Assembly (NCBI GenBank): GCA_037446075.1
Contig: JBBIJH010000021.1
Span: forward strand, 1-28,852
Reading direction: 5' to 3'
DNA: 28,852 bases
Source of the DNA: JBBIJH01 sp037446075
GTDB lineage: Bacteria; Bacteroidota; Ignavibacteria; UBA10030; JAHEZR01
The position numbers were made by a program, and so were the translations under genes. Under the pieces are notes generated by a model, which worked only from the letters and a program-made list of their open reading frames with translations, did no database searches and was not told where the DNA came from. Shown piece after piece: positions 8,209-16,455 of this stretch. Every line of letters begins with the position of its first letter. The first letter of the stretch is position 1.

Positions 8209-9675
8209 ATGATCGGAATCGAATATCTTCTTCTTCTGTGGTCCGTGCTCATCCTCCTGAGCATCGCCATCGCAAAAGTGTCTGATAACCTCGGCGTCCC
8301 TACACTCCTGCTGTTCATCGGGGTTGGAATGCTCGCAGGCTCTGAGGGCCCCGGCGGAATCCACTTTAATGATCCTCAACTCGCCCAATCGATTGGCATC
8401 ATTTCCCTCGTGTTTATCCTTTTTGCTGGCGGACTTGATACAAGCTGGCATTCGGTGCGTCCCATCTTCTGGCACGGCCTCGGCCTTTCGACCGTCGGTG
8501 TGTTTCTGACAGCGGTCTCTGTTGCGGTCTTTGCGTCGCGCGTCTTGGCCTTCTCATTTCCTGCGGCACTCCTCCTCGGCGCAATCATTTCTTCAACCGA
8601 CGCCGCTGCAGTTCTTTCGGTGCTTCGATCCAGAAAAGTCTCCCTGAGAGGAAACCTGAAGCCGCTGCTCGAACTGGAATCCGGGAGCAACGACCCAATG
8701 GCTGTGTTCCTCACCGTGGGACTCATTCAGGTGTTGACATCCGCTGAGAAGTCTGTTCTAGACATGCTGATTCTTTTTCTCTTTCAGATGGGAATTGGAG
8801 CCGTTGCCGGATTCTCTCTTGGTAAACTCATGGTCTTGATTCTGAATCATTTGAGATTTACTTACGAGGGCATTTATCCCGTCTTCGCTCTCGCTTTTGC
8901 CTCGCTGGTGTACGGAGCAACGAGCCTCGCTGGAGGGAGTGGTTTCCTAGCCGTCTACATCGCTGGACTCGTCGTCGGGAACAGCGACATCGTGCATAAG
9001 AAGAGCCTGCTTCGATTCTTTGACGGCCTCGCATGGCTCAGTCAAATCGCCATGTTTCTTACGCTCGGACTTCTGGTGTTCCCGTCGCGGCTTGTTCCAG
9101 TGCTTTGGGTGGGGTTGCTCCTCTCTGCGTTCCTCATGTTCGTTGCTCGGCCGTTCAGTGTATATTTCTCACTGATGTTTTCGAAATTTCCGATGCGTGA
9201 AAAAACTCTCGTTTCGTGGGTCGGCATTCGGGGGGCCGTCCCCATCATCCTCGCCACCTTTCCCCTGCTGGCAAAGCTGCCTGACGCTGAGTTGATGTTT
9301 AATCTTGTCTTCTTCATTGTGCTTACCTCTGCCCTCCTCCAAGGCTGGTCCGTTCCGGTCGTCGCACGGTGGCTCGGGGTGGATGCACCGTTTGAGGAAA
9401 AAAAAGCCTACCCGATCGAGTTCACCCCGCCGAAGGGAGTTGACACTGAGCTGGTGGACTTGATCGTGCCTTACGACTCCCACGTTGTCGGAAAATCCAT
9501 CGTCGAGCTTGGCATGCCAGATGACAGTCTGGTCGTTCTTCTTAGCCGAAACGACGATTTCATCGTACCGAGTGGTGGGACGACCCTGGAAGCGGGAGAT
9601 ACTCTACTCGTTCTCGTCAACAAGCGCAACCTTCCTGAGATCCGCGAGATCTTGTCCAAGCCGAAGGAGCGGTAA
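8209..9675 (+). CDS. potassium/proton antiporter, CvrA/NhaP2 type, with C-terminal RCK_C domain
   Basis: 488 residues. About 12-13 membrane segments (residues 1-395) form a CPA1 exchanger: LSDN-like start helix (AKVSDNLGVPTLLLFIGVGMLAGSEG), LFAGGLDT, the ion-binding helix ISSTDAAAVLSVL, ESGSNDPMAVFLT and the WVGIRGAVPIILATFPLL segment. From about residue 410 a cytosolic TrkA-C/RCK_C domain follows (VDLIVPYDSHVVGKSIVELGM...LEAGDTLLVLVNKRNL). This architecture matches the YcgO/CvrA/NhaP2 K+(Na+)/H+ antiporters that export K+ in exchange for protons. Placed in one operon with the K+ uptake pair, it supplies the efflux arm of K+/pH/osmotic control. The start ATG has only a weak Shine-Dalgarno sequence. 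Confidence 0.92.
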   Translation: MIGIEYLLLLWSVLILLSIAIAKVSDNLGVPTLLLFIGVGMLAGSEGPGGIHFNDPQLAQSIGIISLVFILFAGGLDTSWHSVRPIFWHGLGLSTVGVFLTAVSVAVFASRVLAFSFPAALLLGAIISSTDAAAVLSVLRSRKVSLRGNLKPLLELESGSNDPMAVFLTVGLIQVLTSAEKSVLDMLILFLFQMGIGAVAGFSLGKLMVLILNHLRFTYEGIYPVFALAFASLVYGATSLAGGSGFLAVYIAGLVVGNSDIVHKKSLLRFFDGLAWLSQIAMFLTLGLLVFPSRLVPVLWVGLLLSAFLMFVARPFSVYFSLMFSKFPMREKTLVSWVGIRGAVPIILATFPLLAKLPDAELMFNLVFFIVLTSALLQGWSVPVVARWLGVDAPFEEKKAYPIEFTPPKGVDTELVDLIVPYDSHVVGKSIVELGMPDDSLVVLLSRNDDFIVPSGGTTLEAGDTLLVLVNKRNLPEIREILSKPKER

Positions 9676-9725
9676 TGCTGTCCACTCCCAGCCTTGGAAA
9701 CATCGAGCAGAGACGAAAAGTAAGC

Positions 9726-9756
9726 TTGAAATTTTGCCGAAGGATTTGTAGTTTTG
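9726..9756 (+). promoter_or_regulatory. possible Bacteroidota-type promoter before DUF2911 gene
   Basis: TTG at 9726-9728 and TAGTTTTG at 9749-9756 (consensus TAnnTTTG) are separated by 20 bases, within the range known for Bacteroidota primary sigma promoters. The gene start is 47 bases downstream. Short, degenerate motifs, so the call is tentative. Confidence 0.35.
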
Positions 9757-9802
9757 AACCCAGGCTTTTCCTTCACGAATCCTTTACCTCACAGGAGGCA
9801 TT

Positions 9803-10813
9803 ATGAATACCAGGAGATCCACTTTCAGCATTCCTATTCTCTCCCTTATCCTGTTTCTCCTCCTACGTGATCCACTTCTTCATGCGCAACAGAGACCGCT
9901 CCTCAGCCCGCGTGACTCGACGATCCTCTATCTTCAGGGGAAGAAGCTCGTCGTGGACTACGGCCGGCCTTCCATGCGAGGCAGGAGAATCATGGGCGAA
10001 CTTGTCCCCTGGAACAAAATCTGGCGCACCGGCGCAAATGAAGCTACGACGTTCAGGGTCGATACGAGCATCATCATCGGTCCCGGTGTGCCTCTCCAGA
10101 GAGGAGCCTATACGCTCTGGACTCTCCCACTCTCAGAGACAAGCTGGAAACTGATCATCAACAAGGAAACAGGACAGTGGGGAACGAACTATCACGAAAG
10201 TCAAGACTACGCACGCTTTGACTTGAAGGTGGAGAAATTGGAAAGCCCCGTCGAGCAGTTTACGATTACGTTAGATTCGACTGGCAAGAATTCGGGAGTC
10301 CTGAAGATGGCCTGGGAACATACTCTGCTTTCAACTCCTTTCATGATTAACGAGAAGCGCATCCCTCCAAGCCCGAGGGACTCCTTGGAGATTACAATTG
10401 CTGGGAAGAAACTGTCCGTGAACTATGGGCGTCCTTACATGCGTGGCCGAAGGATCTTTGGAAATGTGGTTCCTTACAACTCTGTCTGGCGTACTGGGGC
10501 AAACGCAGCGACGGCGTTTACCACGGAGGCAGACCTGGCTATTGGTGGTGTCACTGTACCAAAAGGCAAATACTCACTTTGGACACTTCCCTCGGAGAAG
10601 GGTTGGAAGTTGATTATCAATAAGAAGTGGGTACCCGGTGCGCCGCAGTATGACGAAAAAGAAAACGTCGCCCGGATCGACATGAAGCGGGATTCTCTCT
10701 CCGCTCCTGTCGAGCAATTTACTATTGCACTCCAATCGCTGGGGAAGGACACGGGTATTTTGAAACTACTCTGGGAACGCACTGAAGTCTCTGTCGACTT
10801 CAAAGTGAAGTGA
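9803..10813 (+). CDS. secreted protein with two tandem DUF2911 domains
   Basis: 336 residues with a clear N-terminal signal peptide (hydrophobic core SIPILSLILFLLLRDPLL, cleavage likely at LHA-Q near residue 29). Two homologous domains follow, about residues 35-165 and 190-328. Equivalent segments are RRIMGELVPWNKIWRTGANE and RRIFGNVVPYNSVWRTGANA, then YTLWTLP / YSLWTLP, WKLIINK in both, and PVEQFTI in both. These are the DUF2911 hallmarks; the family is frequent in Bacteroidota relatives and has no established function. A GGAGG Shine-Dalgarno sequence lies 6 bases before the ATG. The duplication inside one polypeptide suggests an intramolecular dimer. Confidence 0.92.
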   Translation: MNTRRSTFSIPILSLILFLLLRDPLLHAQQRPLLSPRDSTILYLQGKKLVVDYGRPSMRGRRIMGELVPWNKIWRTGANEATTFRVDTSIIIGPGVPLQRGAYTLWTLPLSETSWKLIINKETGQWGTNYHESQDYARFDLKVEKLESPVEQFTITLDSTGKNSGVLKMAWEHTLLSTPFMINEKRIPPSPRDSLEITIAGKKLSVNYGRPYMRGRRIFGNVVPYNSVWRTGANAATAFTTEADLAIGGVTVPKGKYSLWTLPSEKGWKLIINKKWVPGAPQYDEKENVARIDMKRDSLSAPVEQFTIALQSLGKDTGILKLLWERTEVSVDFKVK

Positions 10814-11195
10814 GCGGAGTATTGCGTTTCCAGGGAGACTTTGCACATAGGAAGAATCAAGAACGAACGGCGAGGATCCATTGTTTCCGGGCTAATCTCC
10901 GCAAGACCGTCAGTCGCGTCCGAATCCTCCGTGGTGGGGCTCGCAAAGAGATAACTTATGATTGAATGAGACCTGGAGGGTTGAGTCGCGCTTGATGGTG
11001 CGCTTCTAGAGGTCTGGCTGGGTCTCTAGCTTAATTCTCTCTCCTCCTTCAAAACTGTCAGACTCTTGCCGAGATGGCTGATCTTCACTGTAAGAATCAT
11101 CGTTCTCGGCTGCCAAAAAGTCCTTCCTCCACTAGACAAGAAGTGCCCTCCCCCTCCAATCCTAGCAATCTTGCCTGTTTTCTGTAGGTCCAGTG
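10814..11195. other. non-coding interval upstream of hsp20
   Basis: No gene is supported on either strand; the longer frames here are short antisense or out-of-frame runs. The only structure noted is the CTAGAG-N12-CTCTAG inverted repeat at 11006-11029. The size (about 380 bases before the sigma-54 promoter) leaves room for enhancer-type activator sites. Confidence 0.5.
11006..11029. promoter_or_regulatory. inverted repeat, possible upstream activator site for the sigma-54 promoter
   Basis: CTAGAG (11006-11011) and CTCTAG (11024-11029) are perfect 6-base inverted arms, 12 bases apart, roughly 200 bases upstream of the predicted sigma-54 start point. Enhancer-binding proteins usually bind dyad sites about 80-200 bases upstream. 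The match could be chance. Confidence 0.25.
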
Positions 11196-11213
11196 TTGGC
11201 ACGCAGGTTGCAA
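11196..11213 (+). promoter_or_regulatory. sigma-54 (-24/-12) promoter of hsp20
   Basis: TTGGCACGCAGGTTGCAA matches the RpoN consensus YTGGCACGrNNNTTGCW. The invariant GG (11198-11199) and GC (11210-11211) are exactly 10 bases apart, as required. The start point is predicted near 11222-11224, leaving a leader of about 50 bases before the hsp20 ATG, with AAAGGAGG just before it. The orientation is toward hsp20 and there is no competing gene. Activity would need an AAA+ enhancer-binding protein, which is not encoded in this window. Confidence 0.8.
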
Positions 11214-11274
11214 TACAGAAAGGCGGAGAGTCAAATCAAGGAACTGAATTGAATCAACAAAGGAGGTGCGAACT

Positions 11275-11754
11275 ATGTCTCTCATTCGTTGGAATCCAAT
11301 CCGTGACCTCTCGCCGTGGACTTCAGATCTGGCAAGTGAACTCAGCCACATCCAGCGGGAGATGAACCGGATGCTCGATACATTTTTCCGTGGCGGAGTT
11401 CTTGATGACGGATCCTTCGGGGCCTTTTGGACTACACACGTCGACATCACCGAGCGAGACGACGCCTACGTGGTTGAGGCGCAACTCCCCGGCCTCACTA
11501 AGGATGATGTGAAGATCACCATGGAGAACAATATCCTCACGATTCAAGGTGAGAAGAAACTGGAGAAGGAAGAGAAGAAGGGGAGTTTCCACCGGTCTGA
11601 GCGCGCCTACGGCTCCTTCACTCGTTCGTTTACTCTACCCTCGACCGTGAAGAGTGATCAGGTCGAAGCAGAGTACAAGAACGGGATCCTGAGGATTACG
11701 CTCCCGAAAGTAGAAGAAGCGAAACCGAAGGCCATCGAGGTCAAGGTGAGATAA
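11275..11754 (+). CDS. Hsp20/alpha-crystallin small heat-shock protein
   Basis: ATP-independent cytosolic holdase that keeps unfolding proteins soluble for later refolding or degradation. The ATG at 11275 lies 7 bases after AAAGGAGG; an upstream GTG at 11266 overlaps the ribosome site and is rejected. 159 residues: N-terminal amphipathic region (MSLIRWNPIRDL...MNRMLDTFF), alpha-crystallin domain about residues 45-145 (VDITERDDAYVVEAQLPGLTKDDVKITMENNILTIQGEK, then GSFTRSFTLPSTV and the conserved YKNGILRITLPK), and a C-terminal IEVKV tail resembling the IxI/V anchor. It stands between a sigma-54 promoter and a terminator, followed by lon. Confidence 0.96.
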   Translation: MSLIRWNPIRDLSPWTSDLASELSHIQREMNRMLDTFFRGGVLDDGSFGAFWTTHVDITERDDAYVVEAQLPGLTKDDVKITMENNILTIQGEKKLEKEEKKGSFHRSERAYGSFTRSFTLPSTVKSDQVEAEYKNGILRITLPKVEEAKPKAIEVKVR

Positions 11755-11808
11755 TCGGAGGCCATTCGGAAGGCGACTGACGGCGGTGAGGTTCGCTGCC
11801 CAGCCTGT

Positions 11809-11838
11809 GGCAGCCGGAGGCTCGCTGCCGTTTTTTTT
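11809..11838 (+). terminator. intrinsic terminator between hsp20 and lon
   Basis: GGCAGC (11809-11814) pairs with GCTGCC (11824-11829) around a 9-base loop, followed by an eight-T tract (11831-11838). It ends the hsp20 transcript; some readthrough to lon is possible because lon starts only 24 bases later with no obvious promoter of its own. Confidence 0.8.
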
Positions 11839-11861
11839 CCAGAAAAAGGAGGTTATGAAAA

Positions 11862-14303
11862 GTGGGCCGGAAAAAAACGACTCCCGACGATAACCAGAGT
11901 GAATATGCTAGAGCAACTGAGACGAAGCAGACAATGACACACATCCCCGAAACATTTCCTGTCATCCCGCTGCGCAACGCTGTCTTCTTCCCTCGACAGG
12001 TGCTTCCGCTTTCCATCGGGCGGGAGAGCAGCCTGCGTGGAGTCGAAGAGGCGAAGCGCGAGAACTCTCTCGTCCTTGTCATTGCGCAACGCGACAGCAC
12101 CATTGATCAGCCCAATCCGGCTGACTTGTTTGGGATAGGCACGGTTGGAAAAATCTTGAAGACGTTCACTCTACCCGACGGGTCGAAGAGTGTTCTCCTT
12201 CAGGGTCTCTATCGGGCACGACTACTGACGTACGTTCAGCTCGAGCCGTTTCTGAAAGCAGCAGCGCAGCAACTGGATGACGAGGTCGTGGATGGCATCG
12301 AGGTAGAAGGGCTGACAGAGGCTGTGAAAACCGTTTTCCACCGGGCTGTTGAGCTCTCGCCTGAGCTGAGCGAGGAACATCTTTCTATCGTTCTCAACCT
12401 CGAGGACGCCGGCGGCGTCGCGGACATCTCCACTTCCCTCGTCAACGTCCCCACGGCGGAAAAACAAGACGTCCTTGAGACGATCAACGTGAAAAAGCGG
12501 CTGGAAAAAGTTCACCTGATGCTCAGCAAGCTCGTCCAGCGCCTCGAGATCGGAAGCAAGATTCGGTCAGAAGTTCAGGAAGAAATCAACAAGAACCAGC
12601 GAGAATACTACCTCCGCGAACAACTGAAGGCAATCCAGAAGGAACTTGGAGAGGATACGGAGAATGTTGAAATCAAAGAGTTCCGACGTCGGATCGAGGA
12701 AGCAAAACTGCCCGATGAAGCGAGGAAAGTTGCCGAGAAGGAGCTTGATCGTCTTTCGAAGATGCACGCCTCCTCGGCAGAATACACCGTCTCACGGACG
12801 TACCTTGAGTGGCTCCTGGAGCTGCCGTGGTCAGTTTCCACAGAGGACAATCTCGACATCGGAAAAGCGCGCGATGTCCTTGAGCGGGATCACTACGGCC
12901 TAGAGAAAGTCAAGAAACGCATCCTTGAATATCTCGCTGTCCGGAAGTTGAAGAACGACATGCGCGGCCCGATTCTCTGTTTCGTTGGTCCACCCGGCGT
13001 TGGCAAGACGTCGCTTGGCCGATCGATCGCAAGCGCACTCGGGAGAAAGTTCGTTCGTATCTCACTCGGCGGTGTCCACGACGAGGCGGAGATTCGCGGG
13101 CATCGTCGAACCTACATCGGTGCGCTGCCCGGACGAATCATCCAGGGGATCAAGAAAGCGGGATCGAACAATCCCGTCTTCATGCTCGATGAGGTCGATA
13201 AAATCGGGATGGATTTCCGAGGTGATCCATCATCGGCGCTTTTGGAAGTTCTGGATCCTGAACAGAATTTTTCTTTCAGTGATCACTATATCGAAGTTCC
13301 TTTCGATCTCTCTAAAGTCCTGTTCATCGGAACGGCGAATTTGATGGAGCCGATCCCTCCGCCGCTGCGCGATCGGATGGAGATTATTGAAATCCCGAGC
13401 TACGTCGAGGATGAGAAGCTCCATATTGCGAAAGGCTTCCTGATCTCGAAGCAAATGGCTGAACACGGATTGACGGAAGAGATGATCCAGTTCGAGGACG
13501 ACTCCATCAGAAAAATCATCAGTGGTTATACTCGGGAAGCGGGTGTGCGTGCGCTCGAACGGAGAATCGCTGACATCTGCAGAGGTGTTGCGCGTGAGGT
13601 TGCAGAAGGACATCGAGAGAAAAAGGTCATCACTGTTGATGCCTTGCCAAAGTATCTCGGCCAGCAGAAGTATTTTCCCGAGGTCGCCGAGCGAATCAAC
13701 AAACCCGGAATTTCCACGGGCTTGGCGTGGACGCCCGTCGGCGGCGACATTCTCTTCATCGAGGCGACAAAGATGAAGGGAAAGGGAAACCTGATCCTTA
13801 CCGGACAACTCGGTGAGGTTATGAAAGAGTCTGCACAGGCAGCCTTGAGCTACATCGCCGCACAGGCCGAGTCGCTTGGAATCGATGAGAATTTCAAGGA
13901 GAAGTATGACATTCATATCCACGTACCAGCAGGTGCAACTCCCAAAGACGGCCCCTCGGCTGGCGTGGCGATCCTTTCCGCACTAACGTCGCTTCTCACA
14001 GGACGCCTTGTCCGCAATGACCTCGCGATGACGGGAGAAATCACACTGCGAGGCGCTGTTCTTCCCGTCGGAGGGATTAAAGAGAAGGTCTTGGCTGCCC
14101 ATCGAGCAGGCATCAAGTACATCCTGATGCCGGAAAGGAACAAGCTGGATTTAGAGGAGATTCCGCAGCATGTGAGGCAGGATCTTCAGTTCCAGTTCGT
14201 GAAGGAGATGGAGGAGGTCATCAGGTTTGCACTTCAGCATAGAGAGGAGATAAGCGACATCGAATCACTTGAGAAGCTCGCACGTGTACCTCTCTCCAAC
14301 TGA
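11862..14303 (+). CDS. lon: ATP-dependent Lon protease
   Basis: 813 residues, full-length LonA. Degrades misfolded and regulatory proteins in the cytosol. Order: N-terminal substrate-binding domain (about 27-225, FPVIPLRNAVFFPRQVLPL), coiled-coil linker (EEINKNQREYYLREQLKAIQKELGE), AAA+ module with Walker A GPPGVGKTS near 376 and Walker B VFMLDEVDK near 440, and the protease domain with catalytic Ser699 (PKDGPSAGVAI) and Lys742 (GGIKEKVLAAH), 43 residues apart as in other LonA. The start is GTG at 11862, 9 bases after AAAGGAGG. An ATG at 11855 is only 2 bases from the ribosome site and out of frame (12-codon frame), so it is not the start. The gene follows hsp20, making a proteostasis pair. 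Confidence 0.96.
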   Translation: MGRKKTTPDDNQSEYARATETKQTMTHIPETFPVIPLRNAVFFPRQVLPLSIGRESSLRGVEEAKRENSLVLVIAQRDSTIDQPNPADLFGIGTVGKILKTFTLPDGSKSVLLQGLYRARLLTYVQLEPFLKAAAQQLDDEVVDGIEVEGLTEAVKTVFHRAVELSPELSEEHLSIVLNLEDAGGVADISTSLVNVPTAEKQDVLETINVKKRLEKVHLMLSKLVQRLEIGSKIRSEVQEEINKNQREYYLREQLKAIQKELGEDTENVEIKEFRRRIEEAKLPDEARKVAEKELDRLSKMHASSAEYTVSRTYLEWLLELPWSVSTEDNLDIGKARDVLERDHYGLEKVKKRILEYLAVRKLKNDMRGPILCFVGPPGVGKTSLGRSIASALGRKFVRISLGGVHDEAEIRGHRRTYIGALPGRIIQGIKKAGSNNPVFMLDEVDKIGMDFRGDPSSALLEVLDPEQNFSFSDHYIEVPFDLSKVLFIGTANLMEPIPPPLRDRMEIIEIPSYVEDEKLHIAKGFLISKQMAEHGLTEEMIQFEDDSIRKIISGYTREAGVRALERRIADICRGVAREVAEGHREKKVITVDALPKYLGQQKYFPEVAERINKPGISTGLAWTPVGGDILFIEATKMKGKGNLILTGQLGEVMKESAQAALSYIAAQAESLGIDENFKEKYDIHIHVPAGATPKDGPSAGVAILSALTSLLTGRLVRNDLAMTGEITLRGAVLPVGGIKEKVLAAHRAGIKYILMPERNKLDLEEIPQHVRQDLQFQFVKEMEEVIRFALQHREEISDIESLEKLARVPLSN

Positions 14304-14305
14304 AC

Positions 14306-15724
14306 TCAAATGCGATCTGCATTTGTAGTGCGCTGCAAGTCCATCCAACCGATTCCCCACATAAGCACCGAAACGAAAAGTCCCGGATACATCGGCTCCA
14401 CCCCAAAGGGATAATCGGGGCTAGCTGGTGTTGCGCGAAGCTGGCCGTACAGAAGGCTTGCAGTCGAGGTTAACCAACCGAGCAGCATAGAGTAAAAGGC
14501 CCACCGAGCCGAAACCCTCAGCCGATCAAAATAGCTCGTGACCAGCGGGACAAACAGCCCGGGAATGATTGCCGTCCCGATAACATACCACAGTCTAACC
14601 ACCGAGGGAACCAGCAGCGCAAGAACCACGGACACCGTACCAGTCACGAAAAGTCCAACTTGCGTGTATCGTTGATCCTTCATTTCTCCAGCCTCCGGAC
14701 GAAGCTTCAGCAGGACGTCTCGTCCAAACGAGATTGCTGAGATCAGCGCAAGGCTGCTTAATGTCGACATGATCGTCGCAAGCATGCCGATGTAGAAGAG
14801 ACCTTTGAAGATCACAGGTAGGGTAACCTCCGCTAGCATGGGATAAGAGAACATCGGCTGTTGAAGATCAGGGAGAGCCGCCCGAGCATAAAGCCCCGCA
14901 GTACTTGTCATGAAATCGAACACAAACCAGAAGAGGATGGAGGTAAGGATTCCCCACTTTGCCACTTTTGTATCCCTCGCAGCATAGCAGCGTTGATGAA
15001 ACGCAGGATCGACGAGCGTCCACAGGGCAATGAAAAACCAGACAAGGATGTATTGCACTGGATTCCCACCGTGCCATGTGAGGTGGAGTGGTGGAACGTT
15101 GGATTTTATGAACTCAAACCCGCCAAACTTGCTGTACGCAAAGGGGAGAACGACTGCAAACCCGACAAACATCAAAAGAAATTCAAAGATGTTCGTGTAG
15201 ACATCCGATCTTAGGCCCCCAAGGTAAAGAAAGGAAGTTGTAAGCAGCGTACAGACTACGACGCTGAGAGTCAAGTCCCATCCAAACATCAACTGGACGA
15301 GGATTCCAAGCAACAGGACATACGCAGCAGGGGTCGTGAGAATAAAAGTGAGAAGTGCCCCGAGAAGAGAGGTCTTCCGGTCGTAAGAGAGTTCGAGCTT
15401 GTCAGGGATCGTGTAAAGATTCGTCGATCGGATGCGGCCAGCGAGAAGAAAAGCAAACAGAAGCGCGAAGAAGTAATATGGGACGCCGAAGACGACCCAG
15501 TTTGAGATTCCGAACCGATAAGAGAATTCACCAACTCCAAGGATTCCTCCGTACCATGTCGATACAAGCGTCTCAACAAACATCGGGAGCGTAAGCGCAC
15601 GGCCCGCGATGAGGTACTCGTCGAGGCCGCGCTTCTCTCGACGGGCCGCGCGGAAGCCTATGAAGAGAACAGCCGCAAAATACAAGCCCACGAGGATGGA
15701 ATCAACGAGGCTGAGATGAATCAT
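14306..15724 (-). CDS. sodium:solute symporter (SSF family), probably thiamine or thiamine-precursor uptake
   Basis: 472-residue inner-membrane transporter with about 13 membrane segments. SSF hallmarks: N-terminal helix then DEYLIAGRALTLP near residue 35, a TWYGGILGVGEFSYRFG segment, YLGGLRSDVYTNIFEFLLM near 170-190, and DPAFHQRCYAARD near 260. It couples substrate entry to Na+. It is the last gene of the minus-strand operon that begins with a TPP riboswitch, after the TonB receptor and thiamine pyrophosphokinase, so its substrate is inferred to be thiamine or a pyrimidine/thiazole precursor. In many Bacteroidota the equivalent position is held by PnuT. SSF members have been proposed as thiamine-related transporters elsewhere, but no assigned substrate can be read from this sequence. 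Confidence 0.85.
   Translation of the reverse strand: MIHLSLVDSILVGLYFAAVLFIGFRAARREKRGLDEYLIAGRALTLPMFVETLVSTWYGGILGVGEFSYRFGISNWVVFGVPYYFFALLFAFLLAGRIRSTNLYTIPDKLELSYDRKTSLLGALLTFILTTPAAYVLLLGILVQLMFGWDLTLSVVVCTLLTTSFLYLGGLRSDVYTNIFEFLLMFVGFAVVLPFAYSKFGGFEFIKSNVPPLHLTWHGGNPVQYILVWFFIALWTLVDPAFHQRCYAARDTKVAKWGILTSILFWFVFDFMTSTAGLYARAALPDLQQPMFSYPMLAEVTLPVIFKGLFYIGMLATIMSTLSSLALISAISFGRDVLLKLRPEAGEMKDQRYTQVGLFVTGTVSVVLALLVPSVVRLWYVIGTAIIPGLFVPLVTSYFDRLRVSARWAFYSMLLGWLTSTASLLYGQLRATPASPDYPFGVEPMYPGLFVSVLMWGIGWMDLQRTTNADRI
14307..14325. terminator. small hairpin between convergent lon and symporter genes
   Basis: CAAATGC (14307-14313) and GCATTTG (14319-14325) are perfect 7-base arms around GATCT. 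The genes converge with only two bases between their stops, and this hairpin lies over the end of the symporter gene. There is no T tract on either strand, so it would be a weak bidirectional terminator at best. Confidence 0.3.
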
Positions 15725-15806
15725 CGAGAGAGTGTTTCTGTGGGCTCGTTGGGTACCACGTACTTTCAGAGTGGACGCCGTGGCCGCGGGTGCGTGGCAC
15801 CTTCAG

Positions 15807-16446
15807 TTACTGCCTTCCCGTAGACAACCTCACGAGCAGGAGCTTCCCGCGCCTNNNNNNNNNNGACCCGAATGTCAACGTTGCGGCCGATTGCCTCATT
15901 GCTAACACCTCGACTTCCGGGTTCCAGACTCCCATCCTTCAAAGGGTACCGAAGCCCACTTGTTGTAACGCCGCTGACGGTTCCGAGAGGCAGAAGAGAG
16001 ATCACTTCCCCGGGTGTTGCATGAAATCGCACCTTAGAATCAACAAGTTCAATCGTGCCTGTGGGGTCAACGACGGTCAGGTGAGCTTTTCCTCCGTACT
16101 TTTCAAGAAGGGAAATGTTTGCAACGGTCTGATCGATCCGTTTCCCCGTTGCCCCGAGGATTGTGATATGCTTCACTTTTTTCTTGATGAGATACAGAAG
16201 AGCTTTTTCGAGGTCGGTTGAGTTTTGGTCCGTCGAACCAATAATGGTTGCTCCCTTCAAGCGTGGTTGAAGTTCCGCCGGGAGCGAATCAAGATCCCCG
16301 ATGACAACGTCCGGCTGGAGACCCAAGCGGAGTGCATGAAGGGCACCTCCGTCTGCACAGACAAGAAAGGGCGCCTTCCGTAGCACACGACGAACTTCGC
16401 GTGCAGACGGCAGTTCACCGTTGGCGATGACGACCGCAGTTCTCAC
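15807..16446 (-). CDS. thiamine pyrophosphokinase (interrupted by assembly gap)
   Basis: Transfers pyrophosphate from ATP to thiamine, giving TPP. Motifs: FLVCADGGALHAL near residue 30, PDVVIGDLDSL near 48, STDQNSTDLEKAL, GATGKRIDQTVANISLL and the C-terminal GVSNEAIGRNVDIRV. Ten Ns (15855-15864) follow. In the naive frame the protein then runs on to 15766, but one frame over the sequence reads GKLLLVRLSTGRQ and stops at 15807-15809, the usual TPK ending. The true gap length should therefore be a multiple of three, not 10. The gene starts 9 bases after the TonB receptor stop and is co-transcribed with it under the TPP riboswitch. Expected length about 210-215 residues, normal for bacterial TPK. 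Confidence 0.9.
15855..15864. other. assembly gap (10 N)
   Basis: Ten undetermined bases inside the thiamine pyrophosphokinase gene. The frames either side agree only if the real gap length is divisible by three, so the length is likely a placeholder or misestimate. Confidence 0.95.
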
Positions 16447-16455
16447 AAAATTCTC

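Noticed and set aside
11855..11893. ATG-initiated 12-codon frame directly at the lon ribosome site
   Set aside because: The ATG is only 2 bases from AAAGGAGG and out of frame with lon; the GTG at 11862 has proper spacing. A leader-peptide role cannot be excluded but nothing supports it.
13230..13922. 230-residue minus-strand frame inside lon
   Set aside because: Shadow of a conserved, full-length lon gene; no family features or ribosome site.
15790..16221. 143-residue plus-strand frame across the N gap
   Set aside because: It is antisense to the thiamine pyrophosphokinase gene, which has all family motifs.
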